From Streptomyces lavendulae subsp. lavendulae (lineage in GTDB: Bacteria > Actinomycetota > Actinomycetes > Streptomycetales > Streptomycetaceae): 64,000 nucleotides of DNA. The position numbers and the translations under genes were made by a program. The number at the start of each line of letters is the position of its first letter. Within the stretch, counting starts at the first letter, position 1. The notes beneath the pieces are model-generated. The model was not told where the DNA came from. It saw only the letters and a list, made by a program, of their open reading frames with translations, and searched no databases. The stretch spans positions 4,216,001 to 4,280,000 of the forward strand of contig NZ_CP024985.1 in assembly GCF_002803845.1 (NCBI RefSeq), in the 5' to 3' direction. This document shows, piece after piece, positions 43,976-52,002 of this stretch.

Positions 43976-44532
43976 CAGCCGGTCGGTTCCGGGTAGACGC
44001 GGCGGACGCTGCTGCCGAGGCGGCCCACGTCGGCCCCGTAGACGTGCAGGGATATCGCCGTCGTACGACAGGAGTTGCGCACCTTGTGGATGTCGCCGGG
44101 CGGGGCGAACCCGCAGACGTCCCCCTGGCCGTTGACCACTTCCTCTGTCGGCACGAGCCGCGCCGCGCCCCCGGGTCCCGCGGCGGGGGCCAGCCGGTAG
44201 CGGACCTCGCTCTCGGCGCCCTCGTGCACCCCGGCCACGCACCAGGAGACGTGGTCGTGGATGGAGGTCTCCTGGCCCGGCAGCCACACCAGGGCGACGA
44301 CGGAGAAGCTCCCGTCGGGCTCGGTGTGCAGGATGTGCTGCCGGTACCGGTCGGGGTGCCCCTCGCACTGTTCGGGCGTGAGCAGCTCGGGCTCGCCCAG
44401 GTGCGGGGCGAGGCGCTCACCGACGAGGTAGGCGGTCAGGTCGGGGGCCAGCCCCCGGTCGACGACCTTGCGGATCTCACTGACGAGGGCGGCCATCCTC
44501 GCGGTCGTACGGGCCGGCGTGGTGGTGGTCAT
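43975..44532 (-). CDS. Cysteine dioxygenase
   Basis: 185 aa. Cupin-type thiol dioxygenase converting cysteine to cysteine sulfinate. Iron ligands His92 and His94 in 'SIHDHVSWC' and a third His in 'PPGDIHKVRN'; Cys98 after HDH fits the position of the crosslinking Cys in bacterial CDOs. Start ATG 44532 ('MTTTTPART') lacks a good Shine-Dalgarno; ATG or TTG codons near 44559-44571 are alternatives. Downstream of lysR, coupled to the YeiH exporter. Confidence 0.9.
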   Translation of the reverse strand: MTTTTPARTTARMAALVSEIRKVVDRGLAPDLTAYLVGERLAPHLGEPELLTPEQCEGHPDRYRQHILHTEPDGSFSVVALVWLPGQETSIHDHVSWCVAGVHEGAESEVRYRLAPAAGPGGAARLVPTEEVVNGQGDVCGFAPPGDIHKVRNSCRTTAISLHVYGADVGRLGSSVRRVYPEPTG

Positions 44533-44588
44533 GGGAGCAGCGTCCGCCGCCCCATCCATCACGTCCAACGACAGTTCTTCCCTGAAAT

Positions 44589-44605
44589 CCCAAGGTGAGC
44601 TTATG
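44589..44605. promoter_or_regulatory. Candidate LysR-regulator site upstream of the cysteine dioxygenase gene
   Basis: CCCAA-N5-GCTTATG on the plus strand, 57 bases before the CDO start. The same motif occurs upstream of the lysR gene itself (45546-45562). Confidence 0.5.
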
Positions 44606-44631
44606 GATCGAGGGTGGGTGGAGCCGGTGGC

Positions 44632-45537
44632 TCAGCAGCCGATGCGGTTCGCGGCGACGCGCTTCAGCTCGTCCAGCACCACGGCGGTCGCCGGGATCCG
44701 CAGGTGGTCGCGGTAGACGTAGGCGGCGATGTGACGGCGGGCCGCGGGCTCCAGCACCCGCCCGCAGACCCGGGTGAGGGAGAGCGACGGCAGTACCAGC
44801 GCGGGCATCATGGCCACGCCCAGCCCCTGCGCGACGAGGCTCTGGACCACCAGGTTGTCGTCGGTGGCGAACCTGATGTCGGGGACGAAGCCCAGCTCGG
44901 CGCATTCGTGCAGCAGGTTGGCGCGACATCGGGGGCAGCCCGCGATCCAGCGTTCCTCGGCGAGGTCGGCCAGGTGCACGGCGCGGCGCCGGGCGAGCGG
45001 GTGGCCGGTCGGGAGCAGCACGGTCAGCTGGTCCTCCAGGAGCCTGACCTCGGCGACCTCCTCCGGCACCTCCTCGTGCAGCCCGGGGTAGGTGAAGGCG
45101 AGGGTGATGTCGCACTCGCCGCGCTGGAGGCGGCGCAGGGACTCCGGGGGCTCGCCCTCCAGCAGCTCGACCTGGACGCCGGGGTGGTCCTTCGCCAGCC
45201 CGCTGAGGGCCTCGGGGACGAGGGTGACGTTGGCGCTGGGGAAGCCGCAGACCCGTACCCGCCCGGTGCGCAGCCGGGTGTAGGCCTTGAGCTGGGCCTC
45301 GGCGGCCGAGAGGGAGCCGAGGATGGACTCGGCGTGCCGGGCCAGGGACTCTCCGGCCTCGGTGAGCTTCATCTTCCGGCCCACGCGGGTGAACAGCGGG
45401 GTGCCGACGGCGCGTTCGAGCGCCTTCATCTGCTGGGTGATCGCGGGCTGGGTGTAGCCCAGGACGCGAGCGGCCGCCGAGTACGAACCCGCGGCGACCA
45501 CTTCATGGAATGTCCGTATGTGCCGTGAATCGAACAC
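44632..45537 (-). CDS. LysR family transcriptional regulator
   Basis: 301 aa, GTG start. Winged helix-turn-helix 'RHIRTFHEVVAAGSYSAAARVLGYTQPAITQQMKALERAVGTPLFTR' and a periplasmic-binding-like effector domain from about 90. In E. coli the LysR protein YeiE sits next to YeiH and responds to sulfite; the arrangement LysR-CDO-YeiH here suggests a similar sulfur sensor. The gene is read in the same direction as its presumed targets, 99 bases upstream of them. Confidence 0.92.
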   Translation of the reverse strand: MFDSRHIRTFHEVVAAGSYSAAARVLGYTQPAITQQMKALERAVGTPLFTRVGRKMKLTEAGESLARHAESILGSLSAAEAQLKAYTRLRTGRVRVCGFPSANVTLVPEALSGLAKDHPGVQVELLEGEPPESLRRLQRGECDITLAFTYPGLHEEVPEEVAEVRLLEDQLTVLLPTGHPLARRRAVHLADLAEERWIAGCPRCRANLLHECAELGFVPDIRFATDDNLVVQSLVAQGLGVAMMPALVLPSLSLTRVCGRVLEPAARRHIAAYVYRDHLRIPATAVVLDELKRVAANRIGC

Positions 45538-45545
45538 GAGCGAAG

Positions 45546-45562
45546 CATAAGCAGATATTGGG
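45546..45562. promoter_or_regulatory. Candidate LysR-regulator site upstream of lysR (autoregulation)
   Basis: CCCAA-N5-GCTTATG on the minus strand, 8 bases before the lysR GTG, overlapping a TATGCT-like -10. Its CCCA end also forms the base of the neighbouring terminator, so part of the match may be coincidental. Confidence 0.45.
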
Positions 45563-45600
45563 AGGGGCCGTAGACGGAATCCCGCCCACGGCCCCTCCCA
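45559..45600 (-). terminator. Terminator after the HtrA-like protease gene
   Basis: 13-bp perfect stem TGGGAGGGGCCGT (45559-45571) / ACGGCCCCTCCCA (45588-45600), 16-base loop, 20 bases downstream of the gene. Confidence 0.8.
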
Positions 45601-45619
45601 TCAAGCCAGTGTCGAGCGG

Positions 45620-47137
45620 CTACTTGTCGCCGACCCGCGAGCCGAGGGTGATGTCGACCGTGGTGGGCTTGCCGTCCCGCAGGTAGGTCAGCTTCACGGT
45701 GTCACCCGGCTTGTACGTCCAGATCAGGCTGATCAGCGTCGGACCGCTGTCGACCTGCCGGCCGCCGAACTCGGTGATGACGTCGCCGGGCTTGAGGCCC
45801 GCCTTGCCGGCCGGGCCGTTGGGGTCGACCAGCTCGTTGGCGGCCGCGCCCTGCTCGGAGATCTTGGCGCCGTCGGTCTTGGCCTGGAGGTCGACGGAGA
45901 CCGAGATCACCGGGTAGACCGGCTTGCCGGTCTTGATCAGGGAGTCGGCGACGTTCTTGGCCTGGTTGATCGGGATGGCGAAGCCGAGGCCGATCGAGCC
46001 GGCCTGTCCGCCGCCGAAGCCGCCGTTGCCCGCGGACTGGATCGCGGAGTTGATGCCGATGACCGCGCCGCGGCCGTCGAGGAGCGGACCGCCCGAGTTG
46101 CCGGGGTTGATGGAGGCGTCCGTCTGGAGGGCGCTCATGTACGAGTTCTTGCCGCCGGAGCCGTCGCCGGAGGCCACCGGACGGTTCTTCGCGCTGACGA
46201 TGCCGGTGGTGACCGTGTTGGACAGGCCGAACGGGGCGCCGATCGCGATGGTCGAGTCGCCGACCGCGACCTTGTCGGAGTCGCCGAGGGCCAGCGGCTT
46301 GAGGGCCGACGGCGGGTTCTTCAGCTTGAGCACGGCGACGTCGTAGCCCTGGGCGCGGCCGATCACCTCGGCGTCGTACTTCTTGCCGTTGGAGAAGGTC
46401 GCCGAGAGCTTGCCGCCGTTGGCGGCGGAGGCCACCACGTGGTTGTTGGTGAGGATGTGGCCCTGCTCGTCGTAGACGAAGCCGGTGCCGGTGCCGCCCT
46501 CGCCGTCCCCGGCCGAGGCCTCGATGGTGACGACGCTGGGCAGCGCGGACGCGGCGAGGCCCGCGACGGAGCCGGGCTCGCGCTTGATGTCCTTGGGGGT
46601 GGTGGCGGTGATCGTGGTGGAGCCCGTGGCGTCGTCGCCGCGCTGGGCCGCCCAGTAGCCGACGCCGCCGCCGATGCCGCCGGCGAGCAGGGCCGCCGCC
46701 AGGACGGCGGCGACCAGGCCGCCCCTGCCCTTCGGCTTGGGCTGCGGAGCGCCGTCGGTGTGGAGCGGGGTGCCCCAGCCGCCGCCGTGGCCGCCCTGGC
46801 CGCCGTACGCGGGCACCGCGGGCGGCGGCGGGGGCCAGCCCTCGGCGCCGTACGCCGCCGGGGCGCCGCCCGGGGGCCCGGGCTGGGGCTGCGGCTGGGT
46901 GTGCCCGTAGGCCGGGGGCTGGTCCTGCGGCCGGTCGTACGCCGGGGGGTCCGCCGGGGTGGGCGGAAGCTGCTGGGTCTGCTCGGCGCCGGGCGCGGGC
47001 TGCGTGTGCTCGGCACCGGGCGCGGGCTGCGCGGAGGACGGAGCCGCGTCGGGGGTGGAGGCGGCCACGGGCACGGGGGGTGCGGACGGGGCCGCGGGGG
47101 GTGTCGGGGCCGCGGTGCCCTCGTTCTCGGTGCTCAC
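45620..47137 (-). CDS. HtrA/DegP-like membrane-anchored serine protease with PDZ domain
   Basis: 505 aa, GTG start. Pro/Ala/Gln-rich cytoplasmic N-terminus (about 1-135), one membrane helix (about 140-162), S1C protease domain (His in 'ILTNNHVVAS', Asp in 'GYDVAVLKLK', Ser in 'INPGNSGGPLLD'), C-terminal PDZ ('GPAGKAGLKPGDVITEFGGRQVDSGPTLIS'). Envelope quality-control protease. Divergent from the glycerophosphodiesterase gene over a 258-base gap. Confidence 0.93.
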   Translation of the reverse strand: MSTENEGTAAPTPPAAPSAPPVPVAASTPDAAPSSAQPAPGAEHTQPAPGAEQTQQLPPTPADPPAYDRPQDQPPAYGHTQPQPQPGPPGGAPAAYGAEGWPPPPPAVPAYGGQGGHGGGWGTPLHTDGAPQPKPKGRGGLVAAVLAAALLAGGIGGGVGYWAAQRGDDATGSTTITATTPKDIKREPGSVAGLAASALPSVVTIEASAGDGEGGTGTGFVYDEQGHILTNNHVVASAANGGKLSATFSNGKKYDAEVIGRAQGYDVAVLKLKNPPSALKPLALGDSDKVAVGDSTIAIGAPFGLSNTVTTGIVSAKNRPVASGDGSGGKNSYMSALQTDASINPGNSGGPLLDGRGAVIGINSAIQSAGNGGFGGGQAGSIGLGFAIPINQAKNVADSLIKTGKPVYPVISVSVDLQAKTDGAKISEQGAAANELVDPNGPAGKAGLKPGDVITEFGGRQVDSGPTLISLIWTYKPGDTVKLTYLRDGKPTTVDITLGSRVGDK

Positions 47138-47395
47138 AGCTCTCTCTCCTCAGTCACGCACGGCCTACACGGCTACTGGAAATCAGGCGGTTCCGGGCCC
47201 TTCACCGGCCCGGCACCGGTCCGACTGAACGTTCGACGTGCCGCACAAGTTCCAGGGCGAAGCCTTTCCCATGACCCGTCAGAGCACTGTAAGCCGGACC
47301 TGTGCATCTCCCCCCATCCTTTATCTCCGACATATCCGGCGCATCCCCAGGACTCACCCCGACGCACGACGGCCTCTCGATGGCACCATGACCGG

Positions 47396-48196
47396 GTGAC
47401 CCACGCACTGCCGCGCCCCATCCAGGTCGTCGCCCACCGCGGCGCCTCGGAGGACGCCCCCGAGCACACCCTGGCCGCCTACCGCAAGGCCATCGAGGAC
47501 GGCGCCGACGGCCTCGAATGCGACGTCCGGCTGACCGCCGACGGCCACCTGGTCCTGGTCCACGACCGCCGGGTGAACCGCACCTCGAACGGCCGCGGCG
47601 CCGTCTCCGCCCTGGAGCTGTCCGAACTCGCCGCCCTCGACTTCGGCTCCTGGAAGGACCGCGAGGAGTCCCCCGACTGGGACGCCGACCCCGAGCGCAC
47701 CTCCGTGCTCACCCTGGAGCGGCTGCTGGAGCTGGTGTCCGACTCCGGCCGCCCCGTCCAGCTGGCCATCGAGACGAAGCACCCGACCCGCTGGGCCGGA
47801 CAGGTGGAAGAACGCCTCCTCTTCCTCCTCAAGCGCTTCGGGCTCGACGCCCCGCCCGCCGGGGGACCCCACCCCGTCCGGGTCATGAGCTTCTCCGCCC
47901 GCTCCCTGCACCGGGTACGGGCGGCCGCCCCCACGGTCCCGACCGTCTACCTGATGCAGTTCATCTCGCCCCGTATGCGCGACGGGCGGCTGCCGGCCGG
48001 GGTACGGATCGCCGGGCCCGGGATGCGGATCGTGCGCAACCATCCGGGCTACATCCGCAAGCTCCAGGCCGCCGGGCACTCCGTCCACGTATGGACCGTG
48101 AACGAACCCGAAGATGTTCAGCTATGCGCTGATCTGGGTGTAGAAGCGATCATCACGAACAGGCCACGCCAGGTTCTGTCACAGCTGGGACGCTGA
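47396..48196 (+). CDS. Glycerophosphodiester phosphodiesterase
   Basis: 266 aa, GTG start. GDPD TIM-barrel motifs: 'VVAHRGASEDAPEHTLAAY' (catalytic His-Arg), 'GLECDVRLTADGHLVLVHDRRVNRTSNG', 'LAIETKHPTR', C-terminal 'VHVWTVNEPEDV' and 'AIITNRP'. Hydrolyses glycerophosphodiesters to sn-glycerol-3-phosphate and alcohols. No signal peptide, so cytoplasmic. Monocistronic. Confidence 0.93.
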   Translation: MTHALPRPIQVVAHRGASEDAPEHTLAAYRKAIEDGADGLECDVRLTADGHLVLVHDRRVNRTSNGRGAVSALELSELAALDFGSWKDREESPDWDADPERTSVLTLERLLELVSDSGRPVQLAIETKHPTRWAGQVEERLLFLLKRFGLDAPPAGGPHPVRVMSFSARSLHRVRAAAPTVPTVYLMQFISPRMRDGRLPAGVRIAGPGMRIVRNHPGYIRKLQAAGHSVHVWTVNEPEDVQLCADLGVEAIITNRPRQVLSQLGR

Positions 48197-48368
48197 CGTC
48201 CCGTTTTGCGCACCCGTCCCACACACCCCGTACGTGACAGGGTGTGCCCCGGCGCATCCGCTCCGCGTTCAGTGGTCATGAATGCGTCAGAGCTCCTCGT
48301 CAGGGCGGTTTCCGGTCCAGGCCATCGGGGCATCCAGACCATGGCGTGGGGCTAAGGAGGTTCCGGGG

Positions 48369-48884
48369 GTGACGTTGGTGATGGCACAGGAAGTGCCCAC
48401 GTCGTCGTGCATGGACATTCGCCATGGGCCGGCGGGCGTGGGCGAGGCGAGGCACCGCATGCGCGAACAGCTGCGCGTCAGCGGACTGTCCGAATCGGTC
48501 GTGGACGACGCCGTACTGATCCTGTCCGAACTGCTCAGCAACGCCTGCCGGCACGGCCGGCCGCTGGGCGCGCGGGAGATGGGGGACGGCGAGATACGCG
48601 CCGCCTGGCGCGTCGACAAGGCGGGGCGGCTGACGGTCGAGGTCACGGACGGCGGCGGTCCCACGCGCCCGGTCCCGGCCACGCCCTCGGTCACCGCGCG
48701 CGGCGGCCGCGGGCTGAACATCATCAGCGCCCTGGCCCAGGACTGGGGCGTCCGGGACGGGGCGGCGGGTGAGGTCACCGTGTGGGTGATAGTCGCCCAC
48801 GGGCCCCGGCACGACGATTTCGCTACGCGCGTCACTGCCCCGGCGATCGACTTCGTATCGGCCTTCGACGACCTGGATCCCTGA
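48369..48884 (+). CDS. RsbW-like ATP-binding protein (HATPase_c_2)
   Basis: 171 aa. GHKL ATPase without phospho-acceptor domain: N-box 'LILSELLSNACRHG', G1 'VTDGGGPTRP', G2 'GGRGLNIISAL'. Resembles anti-sigma-factor kinases abundant in Streptomyces; target unknown. GTG 48369 follows AAGGAGG by 7 bases. No anti-sigma antagonist (STAS protein) is adjacent. The C-terminal 25 residues extend beyond the fold. Confidence 0.88.
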   Translation: MTLVMAQEVPTSSCMDIRHGPAGVGEARHRMREQLRVSGLSESVVDDAVLILSELLSNACRHGRPLGAREMGDGEIRAAWRVDKAGRLTVEVTDGGGPTRPVPATPSVTARGGRGLNIISALAQDWGVRDGAAGEVTVWVIVAHGPRHDDFATRVTAPAIDFVSAFDDLDP

Positions 48885-49058
48885 AGAGGCCCGCCCCCCG
48901 GCCGGAATCCGGCCGTGGCACCGGTCATCCGTACGGGCGGCCGCCCGGGAGCGCACGCCGACCGTGCTCCCGGCCGCACCCCACCGGTTCCGGCGGTACG
49001 AACGGCTAGGCTCGCGCCTGAGACACCGCCGTACCGCCGCAACCGGGAGACACCCACG

Positions 49059-50033
49059 ATGGCCAAGAAGCGCCCCGCCGCGAAGACCGCGAAGCCGCAG
49101 ATCCAGAACGGGGAAATCCCGGTGGTGGGCGCGCGCGAGCCCTGTCCCTGCGGATCCGGGCGCCGCTACAAGGCCTGCCACGGCGCAGCCGCCTCGCACG
49201 CGGTGACCGAGCACGTGCGGCGCCCCTTCGAGGGCCTGCCGGGCGAGTGCGACTGGGTGGCGCTGCGCGAGCTGGTCCCCGCGGCCACCATCCCGCTGAC
49301 CCTCAAGGGCGGCCTGCCCGAGGGCGTCCCCTCCGTCACGCTGGTGACCGTACTGCCCATGGCCTGGCCGGCCCTGCGCCGCGAGGACGGCTCCGTCCTG
49401 CTCGGCCTGCAGAACGACTCGTCCTCCGGGGACCTGGCCCGCGACATGGCCGACACCCTGGAGCGCGCGCTCGTCGCGGAGCCGGGCACCCCGGTTCCGG
49501 CCCGGCGGGTTCCCGCCGAGGGCAGCCGACTTCAGGATCTCCTGGACCTCGACGGCGTTTTCGAGCCGGTTGTGCACAGCGGCTTCGAATTCTGGATTCC
49601 GGAGTCGGAGAACGCCCAGAACGCCTCCCCGGAGATCGCCGCCTCCCTGGAGCGGGCCAACGCCGCCGCCATCCCCACCGTCAAGCTGGCCTCCGTGGAC
49701 GCGGCCTACTGGTGCGAGACCCCGGACAAGAACCACCTGCGCTGGGTCATGCCGCACCCCGAGGAGAAGCTCCTCGACGCCCTCGCGCGGCTGCACGCCG
49801 CCGGCACCTCCTCCCTCGGCGAGGGCACGAAGCTCGTCGGCTCCTTCCGCGCGCACGGCCTGATGGTCCCGGTCTGGGACCTGCCCACCGGGGTCACCGC
49901 CGAGGACGTGGAGAAGCCCGCCGCGGAGTTCGCGGAGCGGCTGGCCGGGGCCCTCGCCGCGGACGCCCCGCTCACCACGGAGGAGCGCCGGGCGCGCGGC
50001 GGTCTCACCAACCGCCAGGTGACGCTCAGCTGA
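49059..50033 (+). CDS. DUF5926 family protein with SEC-C metal-binding motif
   Basis: 324 aa. The N-terminal SEC-C motif 'REPCPCGSGRRYKACHG' (residues 26-42) is a zinc-binding element shared with SecA tails. The remainder is an actinobacterial domain of unknown function with a Trp-containing 'YWCETPDKNHLRWVMPHPEEKLLDAL' block. A role in protein export or nucleic-acid binding is possible, from the SEC-C motif only. Followed by a possible small RNA or terminator. Confidence 0.88.
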   Translation: MAKKRPAAKTAKPQIQNGEIPVVGAREPCPCGSGRRYKACHGAAASHAVTEHVRRPFEGLPGECDWVALRELVPAATIPLTLKGGLPEGVPSVTLVTVLPMAWPALRREDGSVLLGLQNDSSSGDLARDMADTLERALVAEPGTPVPARRVPAEGSRLQDLLDLDGVFEPVVHSGFEFWIPESENAQNASPEIAASLERANAAAIPTVKLASVDAAYWCETPDKNHLRWVMPHPEEKLLDALARLHAAGTSSLGEGTKLVGSFRAHGLMVPVWDLPTGVTAEDVEKPAAEFAERLAGALAADAPLTTEERRARGGLTNRQVTLS

Positions 50034-50120
50034 CGTCCCCACAGCCCGCGAGGCCGGTGACCGGAGTCACAACTCCCGCTAATCGCCTGCAAATCGATGT
50101 CTGAATATCAGAGATCGAAT

Positions 50121-50205
50121 TTGCGAACAGGCGATCTCTTGTTACCGTTCTTGTAGCCCGGTCGCTGGTGCATCCCCCGTCGCCAGCGACCGGGCCCTTG
50201 TTTTT
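50121..50205 (+). ncRNA. Candidate short RNA or processed terminator after DUF5926
   Basis: TTGCGA (50121-50126), 16 bases, TACCGT (50143-50148) could be a promoter; about 7 bases later a 13-bp perfect hairpin (50156-50168 with 50183-50195, loop containing CCCCC) runs into CCTTGTTTTT. Either a terminator for the upstream gene or the end of a very short sRNA with a C-rich loop. Confidence 0.35.
50156..50205 (+). terminator. Intrinsic terminator with T-tract
   Basis: GCCCGGTCGCTGG pairs with CCAGCGACCGGGC, followed by CCTTGTTTTT. One of the few in the window with a long T-run. Confidence 0.9.
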
Positions 50206-50215
50206 CAGGCGGTGC

Positions 50216-50779
50216 TCAACCCTCGCGCGGTGCCGGTGAGTTGCTCCCGGACCGCAGCAGCAGTCGCCCTTCATCATCCGGAACTGCAAACTCCGCAACG
50301 GCCGAGTAGCCGTCGGGCGCACCCACCGATTCCTCGCGGGGCGTCTCGCACAGGCCCGGCTCGTCACCCGGACCGACCGCGCAGCGGATCTGCACCGTGC
50401 GGCCGGCCGGCCCCATGACGGTCAGCACGGCGTCCAGGGGCCGCCCGCTCGTGTTCCGGTAGTAACTGCGGCCCCAGGTCTGCCCGTCGCCCTCCAGCAC
50501 ACAGGTCTGTGCCTCCAGGCCCTGCGGAGCGGTGAGCTCGGGTCCGCAGCGGGAGTCCGTGCGGGGCTGCTCGGCCGGCCCGGGGCTCGCGGCGCGGGCC
50601 GCGGCGCGCGCCGCCGCGTCCGGCGGACGGGCAGGGCCCGACAGGCCGAGCGAGGAGAGCAGCCCTCCGCCCTTTCCATCACCCTGACCGGCGAAATCCG
50701 GCCCGGCGATCGCTCCGGCCAGGGGGAGCGACAGGATGATCAGCACGCCGGCACCGATGGCGATCAGACGGAGATTCAT
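50216..50779 (-). CDS. Conserved exported protein, membrane-anchored N-terminus
   Basis: 187 aa. N-terminal hydrophobic segment (residues 3-25, possibly uncleaved), Ala-rich linker, then a beta-rich domain with four Cys ('DSRCGPELTAPQGLEAQTCVLEG', 'VQIRCAVGPGDEPGLCETPRE') and 'GRSYYRNTSGRPLDAVLTVMGP'. I recall this pattern as a conserved Streptomyces hypothetical. Function unknown; disulfide bonds outside the membrane are likely. Confidence 0.8.
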   Translation of the reverse strand: MNLRLIAIGAGVLIILSLPLAGAIAGPDFAGQGDGKGGGLLSSLGLSGPARPPDAAARAAARAASPGPAEQPRTDSRCGPELTAPQGLEAQTCVLEGDGQTWGRSYYRNTSGRPLDAVLTVMGPAGRTVQIRCAVGPGDEPGLCETPREESVGAPDGYSAVAEFAVPDDEGRLLLRSGSNSPAPREG

Positions 50780-50870
50780 TCGCCGAAGATAGCGACGCGG
50801 GAATGGGGCCCGGAGATCCCCGCGCCCAATTCCCTTGGAAACCCGTCGCGCCGACACCCGTACGAGTGAC

Positions 50871-51584
50871 TCAGTACGCGAGCCGGCTGCCCCCGCCGGG
50901 AGCCCCGCTGCTCGCCTCGACGAGCGCGTCCACGACCGCCTCGACCTCCGGCAGCCACAGGCCGTCCCGCCCCGCCGCGGGCTCCCGCTCCCAGCGGACC
51001 TGCCCGCCTCCGGAGGCCGTCGAGGGCGGCAGCAGCAGGTACCCGCCCTCGCCGTGGAAGCGCAGCGAGGAAGGGACGTGGTCCTTGGCGTAGAGGAGTT
51101 CGCCGAGCCGCTCCAGCGAGTACGGCGCCACCAGCAGGGACCACCGGGTGGGCGTGGCGACGATCGGGCCGAGCCGCATGCCCTGCGCGTCCAGCCGTAC
51201 GACGGCACGCGCGGCCGCCCCCGCCGACAGGCTCACCGCGCACGGTGCGGCCCCGCCCGTGGCCAGCAGCACCGGGGCGGTGGGCCGGCGGGTCCACCAC
51301 CAGGCCACCATCCTGGCGTCGGCCGACGCGGCCAGCAGCCCGGGATCGAAGGGATGGGCTCCGGGCACCACGCAGTCGGGATCCGGGCAGGCGCAGCGGG
51401 TGCTGTCCGCACCGGCCCGGCCGACGCCGGGCAGTACGGGCCACCGCCAGAGGGTGGCGCAGGTCAGCGCACCGTCGAGGAGGGACGGAACCGCCCCGGC
51501 CGCCGCGGTGGAGCGGGGGGCGGCGCGCGGGGATTTGAAGCGATCGCGGAGCCGCTGGAGACGCCTTCCGAGGATCTCGCGCAT
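50871..51584 (-). CDS. Bifunctional primase/polymerase (Prim-Pol)-like protein, degenerate
   Basis: 237 aa. Prim-Pol-like fold: 'ALTCATLWRWPVLPGV', zinc-type cluster 'CACPDPDCVVPGAHPFDPGLLAASADARMVAWWWTRRPTAPVLLATGG', 'PTRWSLLVAPYSLERLGELLYAKDHVPSSLRFHGEGGYLLLPPS'. The catalytic acidic motif (hDxD after the 'GG' turn) reads 'CAVSLSAG', so polymerase activity is doubtful. Chromosomal, not beside a helicase or phage genes. Start ATG 51584 is supported by the 'REILGR' start seen in relatives. Confidence 0.82.
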   Translation of the reverse strand: MREILGRRLQRLRDRFKSPRAAPRSTAAAGAVPSLLDGALTCATLWRWPVLPGVGRAGADSTRCACPDPDCVVPGAHPFDPGLLAASADARMVAWWWTRRPTAPVLLATGGAAPCAVSLSAGAAARAVVRLDAQGMRLGPIVATPTRWSLLVAPYSLERLGELLYAKDHVPSSLRFHGEGGYLLLPPSTASGGGQVRWEREPAAGRDGLWLPEVEAVVDALVEASSGAPGGGSRLAY

Positions 51585-52002
51585 GAGCGCTCGTTCCTTT
51601 CCGTTGAACGCCGAGGGCCACATCACACCATGTAACCGGTGTTTCACCACACGTACACGTTTCGCGTCACTGTCCGCCGGAAGCAGGTTCACACGGTTCG
51701 TGCAGTTTTCTTACGGGTCCGTCAAACGTCCGGCGGGGCCCGGTGCCAACGCCCCGGACGGCCCGCACCGGTAGCGGGACCGGCTGCCGCCGCTAAGGAC
51801 GACGGCCCGTGCCGGGCGGTTCCCGGCGGTGCCGGGAGGCGCCAACTGGCCCCGGCCACTGCCGATTACGTACCCGGAGTGCTTGTGACGCCCGTCCAGT
51901 CGATCGCAAAAACCGTCCGCTTCCCGCGTTTTCCGGCCAAGTTTTAGCCCCGGCTCGACCGTGAGTTGCCGCCCCACGGACACCAGGATTCCCGCCTGGG
52001 CA
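51585..52002. other. Gene-free divergent region of 418 bases
   Basis: Carries the promoters of the primase-like gene (minus) and PP2C-like gene (plus). It is relatively A/T-rich at 51620-51720 and after 51890. The only plus-strand ORF (51639-51947) shows no coding bias. No operator or RNA recognised. Confidence 0.5.

Noticed and set aside
51639..51947. 102-codon plus ORF between the primase-like and PP2C-like genes
   Set aside because: Third-position G/C bias absent and no start signal; more likely divergent promoter DNA.
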